From: Amycolatopsis pittospori
GTDB taxonomy: Bacteria > Actinomycetota > Actinomycetes > Mycobacteriales > Pseudonocardiaceae
Assembly (NCBI RefSeq): GCF_013870525.1
Contig: NZ_JACBXD010000002.1
Coordinates: 62,001-126,000, forward strand
DNA length: 64,000 nt
Direction: 5' to 3'
Below are positions 34,682-43,744 of the stretch, one piece after another. The notes under the pieces were generated by a model, which was not told the origin of the DNA, made no database searches, and saw only the letters and a program-made list of their open reading frames with translations. The translations under genes were made by a program, and so were the position numbers. How positions within the stretch are numbered: the stretch's first letter is position 1; every line of letters begins with the position of its first letter.

Positions 34682-36661
34682 TCAGCCGACGTGGATCCCG
34701 GGCCGCAGCGCGGGATCGCGTTCGCTGGTGCGGATGATCTCGCGAACCACCGGGGCGGTATCGCCGCGGCCGAGGATCAGATAGCGGAAGAGGTGGCCGA
34801 GCGGGTTACCCTCGCTCCATTCGAAATGGCACTGCGGCCGTACACCGGTGGCGTCGCGCAACGCCAGCAGGATCGCGGCGATCGCGTTCGGCGCGGCCGG
34901 GCTTTCCACTCGCAGGACACGGAAACCGTCGATCTCGACGCCGCGAACCTTCAGTACGTCGCTGAATCCCGAAGGGTCGATGACGTCGACCTCGAGGAAC
35001 AGGACGTCAGCGGCGCCCGGAACCGGGTTGAGCCCGCGCTGTTCGGCCTCCTTCGCCCGGTATTCCTCGGCGTCCCCGGCTTGACGGCGGTTCGCGATGA
35101 TGGTCAGTGCGCCGTCGTAGGTGATCGAGTCGGTGACGAACCGGCGCGCGGGCTCGTCGAATTCGATGTGCTCCACCCGCAGTTCCGTGGTGCGTGTGAC
35201 CCGTGAAACCAGCGACACGGCGATGATCCCGAGGATGAAGAACGCGGAAATGGTGAGGCCGTCGGGTTTCTCGATGACGTTCTCGACCAGCGCGTAGATC
35301 AGGATCAGCGTCAAGACGGCAAAGGCGATGGCGGCCTTGCGCTGACGACGGCGGGCGGCGGAGATGGCCACCGCGACCGACGCGGACACCATCATCGCGA
35401 GGATTCCGGTGGCGTACGCGCCGGCTTGGGCGTTGACGTCGGCGTTGAAGATGATGGTGACGAGGACGCAGATCGCGGTGTAGACGAGCACGACCGGGCG
35501 CACGGCGCGGGCCCAGTCCGGGGCCATCCCGTAGGCGGGCAGGTAGCGCGGGACGATGTTGATCAGTCCGGCCATCGCCGAGGCGCCGGCGAACCACAGG
35601 ATCAGGATGCTGCTGATGTCGTAGGCGGTCCCGACCCATTCGCCCATAAGTTCGTGCGCGAGGTACGCCAGTGCGCGGCCGTTCGCCTCGCCGCCCGGCT
35701 TGAACTGTTCGGCCGGGATCAGGACCGTGGTGACGAAACTGGTCGCGATCAGATAGACCGACATGATGAGCGCGGCGACGGTGAGCAGTTTGCGGGTGTT
35801 GCGGATCCGGTCGGCCAGCCGCTGCTCGTCGTTCTTTCCCTTGGCCGCGACGAGCGGCATCATGCTCACACCGGTCTCGAATCCGGACAAACCGAGCACC
35901 AGCAACGGGAACGCCAGGATCGCCGGGCCGACGACGCCGCCGAAGCCGCCCCCACCCGAGGTCAGCGCGTCGAGCCAGCGGTCGAGCGCGGCCGGCTCGG
36001 TGAAGACCTCGCCGATCCCGGCGACCACGACCACGGCGTTCAGGATCAGGAAGATCGCCACCAGCGGGATCGCGACCCCGACCGCCTCACTGAATCCGAG
36101 CAGGAACACCCCGCCCAGGATCAGCAGCAGGATCACCGTGATCAGCACCTCGTGCCCGTGCAGGAACGACGGCACGTGCGGATTCTCCAGCGCGTGCACC
36201 GTGGCGTCGGCCGAGGACAGGGTGATGGTGATGATCCACGACGTCGCGACGAAACCGAGAAGCACCAGGACGAAGAGTTTGCCTCGCCAGAACGGCAGCA
36301 GATTCTCCAGCATCGCGACCGAACCCTGGCCGTGCGGGCTTTCCTTCGCCACCCGCCGGTACATCGGCAACATGCCGAGCAAGGTGAGCGCGACGATCAG
36401 CAAGGTCGCCAGCGGCGAGAGCGCACCCGCGGCCAGCGCCGCGATGCCGGGCAAATAGGACAATGTGGAGAAATAGTCGACTCCGGTGAGGCACATGACC
36501 TTCCACCACGACTGCGGAGTGGTGTGCTCCTCGTGGCTTTCCGGCCCGACCGGCTGCACCCGGTGCTCCATCAGCCACCGGCCCGCCCTGCTCGACGGCC
36601 CCGGTTGCCGGTCCGGGCTGTCCACCCGTTCCGGAACAGCGAACTCCCCTGCTTCGGTCAT
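34682..36661 (-). CDS. APC-superfamily amino acid permease
   Basis: 659 residues. About twelve membrane helices from residue ~70 ('[21 protein letters not shown]' is the helix 1 unwound region) followed by a soluble C-terminal part of ~180 residues ('[20 protein letters not shown]'), as in large actinobacterial APC transporters. It probably moves an amino acid or other small solute with protons. ATG 36661 has GGGGAGG 8 bp upstream and starts before a hydrophilic N-terminal tail. Substrate unknown. Confidence 0.82.
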   Translation of the reverse strand: MTEAGEFAVPERVDSPDRQPGPSSRAGRWLMEHRVQPVGPESHEEHTTPQSWWKVMCLTGVDYFSTLSYLPGIAALAAGALSPLATLLIVALTLLGMLPMYRRVAKESPHGQGSVAMLENLLPFWRGKLFVLVLLGFVATSWIITITLSSADATVHALENPHVPSFLHGHEVLITVILLLILGGVFLLGFSEAVGVAIPLVAIFLILNAVVVVAGIGEVFTEPAALDRWLDALTSGGGGFGGVVGPAILAFPLLVLGLSGFETGVSMMPLVAAKGKNDEQRLADRIRNTRKLLTVAALIMSVYLIATSFVTTVLIPAEQFKPGGEANGRALAYLAHELMGEWVGTAYDISSILILWFAGASAMAGLINIVPRYLPAYGMAPDWARAVRPVVLVYTAICVLVTIIFNADVNAQAGAYATGILAMMVSASVAVAISAARRRQRKAAIAFAVLTLILIYALVENVIEKPDGLTISAFFILGIIAVSLVSRVTRTTELRVEHIEFDEPARRFVTDSITYDGALTIIANRRQAGDAEEYRAKEAEQRGLNPVPGAADVLFLEVDVIDPSGFSDVLKVRGVEIDGFRVLRVESPAAPNAIAAILLALRDATGVRPQCHFEWSEGNPLGHLFRYLILGRGDTAPVVREIIRTSERDPALRPGIHVG

Positions 36662-36768
36662 ACCGCGCGCCTCCCCGAGAATCCTGTGCGCGCACAGCAT
36701 GCCCGACCTCATCCGGGGAGACTGATCCGGTATGCCCCCGACGGGGACCGCGTAAGCGGAAACACGAA

Positions 36769-36798
36769 GGGGCCGACCCGCGCCAACAGACCGGCCCC
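36769..36798 (-). terminator. Hairpin after the 30-residue gene
   Basis: On the minus strand GGGGCCG pairs with CGGCCCC across a 16-base loop (bases 36798-36769) and is followed by a T-rich stretch. It lies 22 bp after the small gene's stop and before the permease start, so the small gene looks like its own transcription unit. Confidence 0.55.
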
Positions 36799-36819
36799 CG
36801 TCAAACCCTGCCTAGAGCG

Positions 36820-36912
36820 TCAGACCAGCCATCCGAGCACGTGCGCCAGGTGCGCGAGCAGACCGGAGATCAGGTCGTGACCGTGGTGCACGTGCTGGGT
36901 GAACATCTGCAT
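36820..36912 (-). CDS. 30-residue His-rich amphipathic small protein
   Basis: ATG 36912 to TGA 36820. The protein starts MQMFTQHVHHGHDLI and ends LAHVLGWLV; 6 of 30 residues are His, and the C-terminal half is a hydrophobic helix with His spaced every three to four residues. A textbook AAGGAG site lies 7 bp upstream of the ATG, a -35/-10 pair lies at 36999-36971 and a hairpin follows the stop. Family unknown. It could bind metal or membrane; both are guesses. It precedes the permease gene on the same strand but is separated from it by 158 bp. Confidence 0.6.
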   Translation of the reverse strand: MQMFTQHVHHGHDLISGLLAHLAHVLGWLV

Positions 36913-36970
36913 TGAGGGGCTCCTTGTTCGGATTTTCGTGTTCAGTTGTGCTCTCGCGAGGAGCGATCGA

Positions 36971-36999
36971 AGATTTTCACCACGTTGGCGCGCTGTCAA
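36971..36999 (-). promoter_or_regulatory. Promoter for the 30-residue gene
   Basis: On the minus strand: perfect TTGACA (-35, 36999-36994), 17-bp spacer, AAATCT (-10, 36976-36971; weak). Start of transcription near 36964 gives a leader of about 52 nt with the AAGGAG site. Confidence 0.5.
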
Positions 37000-37498
37000 A
37001 AAGCGCTTTCCCGGCCGGTCGGGAAGTCATGAATCTTCCCACGATAAACATGCAAGTCTTTCGTGTTTTGCGGCGGGGCCTCGTTTTTCGAGCGCTGCCA
37101 CTGTGGGTAGCAGCAACGAAGACGATCTTCATGGGAAACCGGAGGCCGCTACGACAAGTGGGCGGCGGCCATTACCCGAACCGGTGAGGCGGTCGCCACG
37201 AATGGTGAATTAGCGAGGATCACCGCAATGGGTGACATTGCCAGGACTGCAGGGGTTTCCTCGCCTGAGCGGCTGAACCTCAGCCACACATCCTGATCAC
37301 GCATGGTCATGTGGGTATCACCGGACAGTGGTCGCCGATCTCGTCCGGGGGTCGGGCATCCGGGACCGGTCCCCGCGTCGGCAAGCTAGAACCGAGCATG
37401 CCGCGGTCGAAGAACCAGAAACCCGAGAAGGCTCGACAACGTGCATTCGACCCACTGACCGACCTCAGGAATCGTCGAGTACCGAGGAAGTCGCGCAC
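37000..37498. other. Gene-poor AT-richer stretch
   Basis: About 500 bp with no ORF that I trust. Short open frames here lack ribosome sites and have no recognisable protein pattern. I saw no tRNA-like cloverleaf or long inverted repeat. It may carry upstream control for the genes on both sides or an undetected small RNA. Confidence 0.35.
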
Positions 37499-37840
37499 AT
37501 GACGGACAAAGGCCTGATCGGCTACCTCGCGATCGCGCTCGGCGGGATCGTGTTCGTGATCGGACTGATGCTGGTGTCCGAGGCCGCCCCGGAGGCGGCC
37601 CGCGAGGGACCGGTCGTCTGCGGCGACAAGGAGATGCGAGCAGGCGACGTGTGCTGGACCATCGGCGACGGAATCGACATCCCGGCGAGGAACTACCAGA
37701 CGATGGCCGCCGAGCAGCTTTCCGGCCACGGCTGGACGATCTGGCTGCTGTGCCTCGGCATTCTCCTCAGCCTCGGCGCTGTGATCGTCACCGGCCTCTA
37801 CCTCGCTTATGTCCGGATGCAGGCCGGTAAAGGCTCATAG
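37499..37840 (+). CDS. Small membrane protein with two transmembrane helices
   Basis: 113 residues. Helix 1 at ~6-28 ('LIGYLAIALGGIVFVIGLML'), an outside loop with two Cys ('VVCGDKEMRAGDVCW'), helix 2 at ~78-102. The loop Cys pair could form a disulfide. ATG 37499 follows GAGGAAG; the longer frame from 37328 has no comparable site. No family recognised. It precedes a lipoprotein gene in the same direction. Confidence 0.65.
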   Translation: MTDKGLIGYLAIALGGIVFVIGLMLVSEAAPEAAREGPVVCGDKEMRAGDVCWTIGDGIDIPARNYQTMAAEQLSGHGWTIWLLCLGILLSLGAVIVTGLYLAYVRMQAGKGS

Positions 37841-37901
37841 CGATATCGCTTCGAGACTGAAGTCGCGCAACCGGAGTCGTGGCCGGTTACGTCCTCGGCG
37901 C

Positions 37902-38354
37902 ATGAGATGGATAGCGGCGTTCTTTGTGCTGGTGGTGGCGGGGTGTGGAGCCGGAGGGGGCCCGGGCGCCGGCAAGGGGCCGGTGAAGCTGGAGGCGTTC
38001 GTGGGGCTCGGCGGCCTGACCAACCGGTTGGCGGAGCTGCGACCCGTGGAACTGGGGACAGCCGAAGCCCAAGCGTTCCGAAGCGCCCTGGAACGTGCCA
38101 AGCTCACCAACCTGGACGAGGTTCGTGGAGCGCTGTCGTTCACCCCGCCCGCCGATCGACGGGGCTTCGCCTTCGCCGTGCCCGGCTGCGCCGAGGACGG
38201 CGCCGCCCTGTCCGTCGAGGGCGGCACGCTGACCGCGAGGCTCACCGGCGGGGAGAACGTCAACTGTGTTCAGGCGAACTACTTCCTCACCGTCTTCTCC
38301 CTCGACCGCGGCTCGATACCTCCGACGCCCACGTTGTCGACCTCGCCGCGCTAG
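37902..38354 (+). CDS. Lipoprotein of unknown function
   Basis: 150 residues. The N-terminus MRWIAAFFVLVVAGCGAG is a lipoprotein signal with lipobox VAGC, so the mature protein is anchored on the outer face of the membrane. Two further Cys ('PGCAED', 'NVNCVQ') may pair. No domain recognised. It follows the small membrane protein by 61 bp and may be cotranscribed. Stop is 6 bp from the opposing FAH remnant. Confidence 0.7.
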   Translation: MRWIAAFFVLVVAGCGAGGGPGAGKGPVKLEAFVGLGGLTNRLAELRPVELGTAEAQAFRSALERAKLTNLDEVRGALSFTPPADRRGFAFAVPGCAEDGAALSVEGGTLTARLTGGENVNCVQANYFLTVFSLDRGSIPPTPTLSTSPR

Positions 38355-38359
38355 CGCAC

Positions 38360-38659
38360 TCACGCGAGTGGGTGCACCGGGTCGCCTTCCACGATCGAAG
38401 TGCGGATCTCGCCGAGGCCCTCGATCTCCAGGGAGACCCGGTCACCGGCCCGCAGCCACGGGAATTCCTGTTCTCCGTGGACTTGCGACAGTTCCAGGAC
38501 GCAGCCGGTCCCCACCGTGCCGGACCCGATGACGTCGCCGGTCCGCACCGTCGTCCCGCGCGAGGCGTAGGCGACGAGGTTGGCGAACGACCAGAACTGA
38601 TCGGCCCAATTCCCTTCACTGTAGAGGACATCGTTGACGGACGCGGTCATCTTCAGAGA
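38360..38659 (-). pseudogene. 3' remnant of a fumarylacetoacetate hydrolase-family gene
   Basis: Only the last ~97 residues of an FAH-family protein are present: 'MTASVNDVLYSEGNWADQF', 'RTGDVIGSGTVGTGCVLEL' and 'WLRAGDRVSLEIEGLG' are typical of the FAH C-terminal half. Upstream of ~38660 the frame reads into unrelated DNA where the chorismate mutase gene ends (38670). The metal-binding N-terminal half is gone, so it cannot be an active enzyme. The join is abrupt, suggesting deletion or insertion. Confidence 0.78.
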
Positions 38660-38669
38660 GTCCTGACCC

Positions 38670-39305
38670 CTATTCGGGCAGGCAGACCGTGGCGACAGCG
38701 GTGCGCAAGGCCTGCCGGTGAAGCGCGTCGAGACGGTGTTCGATGGCACCCACGGCTTTGGCGAGGAAGAGTTCAGGACGGCAACGCGAATCGCCATGGC
38801 GCAGGGTCTCGGTCGTTTTCAGTTCGGCGAGAATGGCGTGGGTGAGCTTGTCGAGCTCGGCCCGGATCTGACCGAGGTCCGGGCGAGCGGTGGGAGCCTC
38901 GTCGGGATGCTCCGTCCAGCGCGCGAACAGGCCGCGCTGCACGATCTTGCTGGCGGAGATCTGATCGGTGAACACCGCGACCGCCGCGTCGGCGTCGATG
39001 CCGAGCACCGTGGCCTCACTCCGGACGGTGGCCAGGAGTTCCCGTTCCCGTTGCGGGTCGTCGATGGGCCGCCCGGTGCCGAACTTCGACGCGGCGACCA
39101 GATCGCCCAGGAGCAGACGCGCGATCAGCGAATCGGTCAGGGCGTCGAACCGCAGTACGTTGCCCGGCTGAACGGCCGCTTCAGGAGCCGCAGCCGGGGC
39201 TGTCGCCTGCGCGACCGGAGCGGATCCGATCGTGGCCAGGACGACCGAGAGGCACACGATCCCGGCTCGGCAGGCACCGAGAGGATCGATCGACTTCGAG
39301 GTCAT
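38670..39305 (-). CDS. Secreted chorismate mutase (AroQ-gamma type)
   Basis: 211 residues with a signal peptide (cleavage near residue 35, 'VAQATA'). The helical AroQ-gamma core includes 'ARLLLGDLVAASKFGTGRPIDDPQRE' (Lys and Asp region), 'VFTDQISASKIVQRGL' and a closing Cys ('RCRPEL', 'TVCLPE') as in the secreted M. tuberculosis enzyme. It converts chorismate to prephenate, here outside the cytoplasm; its purpose there is unclear. Its 3' end abuts the broken FAH gene. Confidence 0.85.
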   Translation of the reverse strand: MTSKSIDPLGACRAGIVCLSVVLATIGSAPVAQATAPAAAPEAAVQPGNVLRFDALTDSLIARLLLGDLVAASKFGTGRPIDDPQRERELLATVRSEATVLGIDADAAVAVFTDQISASKIVQRGLFARWTEHPDEAPTARPDLGQIRAELDKLTHAILAELKTTETLRHGDSRCRPELFLAKAVGAIEHRLDALHRQALRTAVATVCLPE

Positions 39306-39395
39306 GGCCTGAACCCTATGCCCTGCACCTTCCCGGTGTTATCCGAACAATTCCGCGACTACGTAAACTTCGGCATGCCCACTGATCGGGACGGG

Positions 39396-40181
39396 CTAAC
39401 CGTAAATGGAGGCAGCCCATTCAGGGTGGTCGATGAACGGATTGCGGTTGTGCTGGAACTGGTCGTAGATGACCTGGTTACGACGCTGCTCGGCGGCATC
39501 GGGCGGGTCCTGGGTGTTCCAGGACAACAAGACCGAGAGACGCCCGATGTTGGGCTTCGAACCGTTGTCGACGGCGTCGTTCGGTTCGAGGTCCGGGTAG
39601 CCCTCGCTGCCGTCGTACCGGACGGACATGTAGAGGATCATGCGGGCCACGTCGCCCTTGACCGCGTCCCGCGGCTCGAACGAATCGTCGTCGGTCAGGC
39701 TTCCGGGCGCCTCGTCGACCGGGGAGCCGCCGGCGTCGAAGTCCTTGTTCCCCCGCGTGCTGTTCACCGATACGTCTTCGGCCCGCAGATGATGCAGGTC
39801 GGTGCCCGGCCCGATCGCGGTGCCGAAGTCGCCGTGCGACTTGGCCCAGACATGCTCACGGTTCCAGTTGTCGGGCTCGCCGCCGTTCGTGCTCTTCGAC
39901 TGCGAACGACCGCTGTAGAGCAGGATCACGTTCGCCGAGTTCGCGGGATCCTCATCGGTGGCCTTGATCCCGTCCCAAACCTGCTCGTACGACAACTTGG
40001 TGTTGGTGCTGATGATCCCGTGCAGCGCGGTCTTGAGCTCCGCACCGGTCTTGCCCAGCGCGTCCTGGTAGTAGTCGTCGGCCGAGGCGACCGGCGCCGC
40101 GGCCGCGACAGGTACGGTGCAGGCGAGACCGGCGGCCGCGCCGAGCGCAACCACCAACGATGTCCGGCGAGCTGCGAGCAT
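39396..40181 (-). CDS. Secreted endonuclease I family nuclease
   Basis: 261 residues. Signal peptide MLAARRTSLVVALGAAAGLA... then the endonuclease I (EndA/BsnI) motif 'NWNREHVWAKSHGDFG' with catalytic His, 'TDLHHLRAEDVSVNSTRGN' and 'GDVARMILYMSVRYDG'. It would degrade DNA or RNA outside the cell. ATG 40181 has a purine-rich site upstream (GGGGAGAGG); the longer frame from 40295 adds an implausible charged leader. Confidence 0.88.
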   Translation of the reverse strand: MLAARRTSLVVALGAAAGLACTVPVAAAAPVASADDYYQDALGKTGAELKTALHGIISTNTKLSYEQVWDGIKATDEDPANSANVILLYSGRSQSKSTNGGEPDNWNREHVWAKSHGDFGTAIGPGTDLHHLRAEDVSVNSTRGNKDFDAGGSPVDEAPGSLTDDDSFEPRDAVKGDVARMILYMSVRYDGSEGYPDLEPNDAVDNGSKPNIGRLSVLLSWNTQDPPDAAEQRRNQVIYDQFQHNRNPFIDHPEWAASIYG

Positions 40182-40356
40182 GGTCGGTTCCTCTCCCCAG
40201 AGACGTCGACCCTCATCCCGCAGCCAACGCACTAGCCGTGCAGTTGGAAAAATACTGTCATGCTTGTCAATAGGCCACTTGCTCGACGGCGTCACCCCTC
40301 ACCTCCGCCGCGAACCGGCGGCGAGCCGCAGTCCACTATGGACAGTAAGTGGACGG

Positions 40357-41601
40357 CTACCGAGTGCGTCCCGACGCGGCCATGAGCTGTGCCGCGGCCA
40401 GCGCCGACCACGGATGCCACCGGGTCGCGGGCGAGACGCCCAGCTCGGCCAGGGCCCCGGCCAGGGCGGGCTCGCCGGTCGGAAAGGCCTCACGGCAACC
40501 GAGCCGGAAGGCGACACGGTGCGCCTGTTCGACGTCCAGCCCAGGCAGCGCCGCCACCGCGGCCACGCCGATTCCCGGTTCGAGTACGGCGAACTCCCCT
40601 GACGGCAAGGGAAAGGTATGCGTCAACCCACCCGGCAGACCGGGTACCGCCGAACCGCGGGAAGCCACGAAGTCCGCCAGCCCGGAACCCAGCACCACCT
40701 GTGTGGCGACCTCGTACCCGCTCCAGGCGCCCGGCACGGCCAGCCCAGGCCGGGACCGGACCAGGGGCCCGAGGACGGGATCATCGCTCAGCACCTCGAC
40801 CCCGGCCGAGTGATCGGTGTCGAGGCCCACGATCCGCGAAGCGCGGTCCACCACGTGGATGAGGTCTTCCCAGTAGGGCAGATGCGCACGCAGCAACAGA
40901 TGGTCCGCCCCACCCGGCGAGATCTCCAGGAGCCCGGGCGCGTCCTTGACGGTGATCGTCCGCCGATAGGTCTCCCCCTCGACGGACTCGACCCCCGGCA
41001 CCGCCCAAGAACTCAAGAGTCCCAGCGTCGCGGGCCAGTCGTAACCCGGCAGGAAAGGCAGCCGCAACGCGAGACCCCCGTCGGCGACCAGCCGGTCGGC
41101 GCGGCGCCGACGGTCACGCAGGTCGGTCGGCGAGGCACGGAACACCTCCCGAATGGCCCGGTTGAACTGCCGCAGGCTCCCGAAACCCGAAGCGAACGCG
41201 ACGTCCAGCACGGTCAGGTCGGTGTCGTCGAGCAGACGGCGGGCGAAATGCGCGCGCCGCGACCGCGCGAGCTGGTCCGGACTGGCACCCAGATGTTTCA
41301 GGAACAGTCGTCGGAGGTGCCGGGCGGACAAGCCGACGCGGGCGGCGAGTGCCTCTTCGGTGCCGTCGTGGTCCAGTGCTCCGCCGATGATCAGCTGGAC
41401 CGCCCGGCAGACCAGCTCGGGCGCGTCCGAGCCGACCGGTCCGGCCACCCGGTACGGACGGCAGCGCAGGCACGCGCGGAACCCGGCCGCCTCGGCCGCC
41501 GCCGCGTGCTCGAAGGTGACGTTGTTGCGCGGCAACGGCTTCGCTCCACATCCCGGCCGGCAGTAGATGCCGGTCGTGAGAACGGCCGAATACGTGGTCA
41601 C
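40357..41601 (-). CDS. Ada-like Zn/AraC regulator fused to a degenerate AlkA glycosylase domain
   Basis: 414 residues. Ada zinc domain (~1-60, 'GIYCRPGCGAKP' and 'ACLRCRPY': four Cys), AraC helix-turn-helix pair (~75-165), AlkA N-terminal domain (~170-285), then a C-terminal glycosylase-like domain. The last part is about 70-80 residues shorter than usual: the helix carrying GQQVS is altered to 'VLGSG', and the position of the catalytic Asp after the hairpin reads 'FPTGEPAL' (Glu). So DNA-methyl sensing and regulation may remain while base excision is likely lost. Confidence 0.82.
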   Translation of the reverse strand: MTTYSAVLTTGIYCRPGCGAKPLPRNNVTFEHAAAAEAAGFRACLRCRPYRVAGPVGSDAPELVCRAVQLIIGGALDHDGTEEALAARVGLSARHLRRLFLKHLGASPDQLARSRRAHFARRLLDDTDLTVLDVAFASGFGSLRQFNRAIREVFRASPTDLRDRRRRADRLVADGGLALRLPFLPGYDWPATLGLLSSWAVPGVESVEGETYRRTITVKDAPGLLEISPGGADHLLLRAHLPYWEDLIHVVDRASRIVGLDTDHSAGVEVLSDDPVLGPLVRSRPGLAVPGAWSGYEVATQVVLGSGLADFVASRGSAVPGLPGGLTHTFPLPSGEFAVLEPGIGVAAVAALPGLDVEQAHRVAFRLGCREAFPTGEPALAGALAELGVSPATRWHPWSALAAAQLMAASGRTR

Positions 41602-41733
41602 GGCTCAGGTATACGCGTCCGCCGGCGAGGCCACCGGCCGGATCCGGACATCGGCGGATGTCCGGATCCGGCCGGACCCGGCGGCCCGTGAGCGAGAGGC
41701 TTCTCCTCGTTCCGACGACACAAGGAGTTTCCG

Positions 41734-42030
41734 TTGCTCACCAAGGTTTTCCCCATCCACCTGAAGGACGGCAAGCAGGCCGAGGCCGAGGCCCTCGTGG
41801 CCGAGTTCGCCCCGCGGGGCCCAGGAGTCGAGGACGGCACGCTGTCCTTCCGCGTCTACCGCGATCCGGCCAAACCGGACTACCTGCTGTTCGTCGAGCA
41901 CTTCGCCGACCAGGACGCCTATGACGCGCACACCGGTTCGGCCGTCTACCAGGAGCTGATCGCCGGCCGGTTCGCTGAAACGATCGTCGAGTTCGTCGAG
42001 ATCGACCACGAGCTGCTCGTCGAGCTGTGA
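41734..42030 (+). CDS. Antibiotic biosynthesis monooxygenase (ABM)-domain protein
   Basis: 98 residues forming one ferredoxin-like ABM domain ('LKDGKQAEAEALVAEF', 'LSFRVYRDPAKPDYLLFVEHF', 'YDAHTGSAVYQEL'). Small proteins of this type act as cofactor-free monooxygenases, haem- or quinone-related enzymes; most are unassigned. TTG start at 41734 with AAGGAG 7 bp upstream. A hairpin terminator follows at 42038-42069. Confidence 0.82.
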   Translation: MLTKVFPIHLKDGKQAEAEALVAEFAPRGPGVEDGTLSFRVYRDPAKPDYLLFVEHFADQDAYDAHTGSAVYQELIAGRFAETIVEFVEIDHELLVEL

Positions 42031-42037
42031 CCCCACC

Positions 42038-42069
42038 GTGCCGGGGTGTCGACGTCGGTGCCCCGGCAC
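42038..42069 (+). terminator. Hairpin after the ABM gene
   Basis: A perfect 9-bp stem, GTGCCGGGG at 42038-42046 with its complement at 42061-42069, starting 7 bp after the stop codon and followed by TTTCG. Confidence 0.65.
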
Positions 42070-42211
42070 TTTCGTGGCCAGCCGACGGCGTGGTGAGAGT
42101 GAACGATTCTTCATGAATCGACCAGGTCACGGAACGAATCGACTGTAACTCAGCTAACGACGCAACGATCTCCTGTTCAGTGCGTTCAAGGCGGCAGATA
42201 CGGTCGTCGGC

Positions 42212-43609
42212 ATGACTCTGCGAGCCGCGACGGTGCGGCGGAAACCGGTCGCCGACCTGATCGCCGAAAGTGATCATGGCACGTTGAAGCGTTCACTCGG
42301 ACTCGGGCAGCTGACCATGCTCAGCATCGGCGCGACGCTGGGCAGCGGGATCTTCGTCGTCCTCGGTGAAGCGGTGCCCGTGGCGGGCCCCGCGGTCGTG
42401 CTGTCCTTCGTGCTCGCCGGTATCACCGCGCTGTTCTCCGCGCTGTCTTACGCCGAACTCGCCGGCATGATCCCGCTGTCCGGTTCATCCTATTCCTATA
42501 CGTACGCGACACTCGGCGAGCTGGTCGCCTGGGTCTGCGGCTGGTGCCTGGTACTCGAGTACGGCGTCTCGGTGGCCTCGGTGGCCGTCGGGTGGGGTCA
42601 GTACGTCAACGAGCTGCTGCGGCTGACCTTCGGGGTCGCCATCCCGGACGCGCTGAGCCAGCCACCGGGCTCGGGCGGGATCGTCAACGTCCCGGCCATC
42701 GTCGTCGTCCTGCTCGCCATGGTCCTGCTGCTGTCCGGGGCGAAGGAGAGCGCGCGGGCCAACGCGATCATGGTCGTGATCAAGATCGGCACCCTGGTGC
42801 TGTTCTGCGCGATCGCGTTCACCGCAGTGCGCGCGGCGAACTTCACCCCGTTCCTGCCACTCGGCCTGGCCGGGCTGAGCGCCGGCGGCGCGAAACTGTT
42901 CTTCTCCTACATCGGGTTCGACGCGGCGTCGACGGCGGGCGAGGAGGCGAAGAACCCGCAGCGTGACCTGCCGCGGGCGATCCTGCTCTCGCTCGCCATC
43001 GTCACCGTGCTGTACTGCCTGGTCGCCGTGGCCGCGGTCGGCGCCCTGCCGTGGCAGCGGTTCGACGGCCAGGAAGCCGCGCTCTCGCACGTCCTCAGTG
43101 CCGTGTCGAGCAATCCGCTGTGGGCCGCACTGCTCGCCGTCGGCGCGATCGTGGCGATCTCCAGTGTCGTCCTGACCGTCCTCTACGGACAGACGCGCAT
43201 CCTGTACTCGATGTCCCGCGACGGCCTGGTCCCGGCCGCGCTGTCCAAAGTGGACCCGAAGAGCGGCACGCCGCGGATCAACACCCTGGTGGTCTCCGGT
43301 TTCGTCGCGACACTGGCCGCGTTCATCCCCCTCGGCAAACTGGCCGACGCCACCAGCATCGGCACGCTCTTCGCGTTCGGTCTGGTGAACGTCGCCGTCC
43401 TGCTGCTGCGACGCCGGGAGCCGGACGCGCCGCGCACGTTCCGGGTGCCCTTCTCCCCTGTCACGCCGATCCTCGGGGTGCTGTGCTGCGGCTACATGAT
43501 GCTCAGCCTCGATGGCACCACCTGGGTGGTCTTCGGCGGCTGGATGGCGCTGGGTCTCCTGATCTACTTCGGCTACGGCATGCGCAGGTCCCGGCTGGCG
43601 TGCACTTAG
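42212..43609 (+). CDS. APC-family cationic/branched amino acid permease
   Basis: 465 residues with about twelve membrane helices. Helix 1 is 'TMLSIGATLGSGIFVVLGEA', with the GSGIF break that binds the amino group in APC transporters. 'FFSYIGFDAASTAGEEAKNPQRDLP' is typical of the CAT/YfnA group. It imports amino acids by proton coupling. ATG 42212. Which amino acid is taken up cannot be told. Confidence 0.88.
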   Translation: MTLRAATVRRKPVADLIAESDHGTLKRSLGLGQLTMLSIGATLGSGIFVVLGEAVPVAGPAVVLSFVLAGITALFSALSYAELAGMIPLSGSSYSYTYATLGELVAWVCGWCLVLEYGVSVASVAVGWGQYVNELLRLTFGVAIPDALSQPPGSGGIVNVPAIVVVLLAMVLLLSGAKESARANAIMVVIKIGTLVLFCAIAFTAVRAANFTPFLPLGLAGLSAGGAKLFFSYIGFDAASTAGEEAKNPQRDLPRAILLSLAIVTVLYCLVAVAAVGALPWQRFDGQEAALSHVLSAVSSNPLWAALLAVGAIVAISSVVLTVLYGQTRILYSMSRDGLVPAALSKVDPKSGTPRINTLVVSGFVATLAAFIPLGKLADATSIGTLFAFGLVNVAVLLLRRREPDAPRTFRVPFSPVTPILGVLCCGYMMLSLDGTTWVVFGGWMALGLLIYFGYGMRRSRLACT

Positions 43610-43744
43610 GGGCCTACCCCATTCGCCGCCATAATTCCTAGCCTATCCAGCCGCAGTCGGAGCGAGATCATTGAATTAACGGCGAGAAGTAGGAGACACT
43701 GCCGTCATTACCCACGGAGGTCCCTACCGTGAACCGAGGTTCGT

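Noticed and set aside
36899..37213. Plus-strand frame of about 104 residues
   Set aside because: No ribosome site, odd composition, and it overlaps the promoter of the 30-residue gene.
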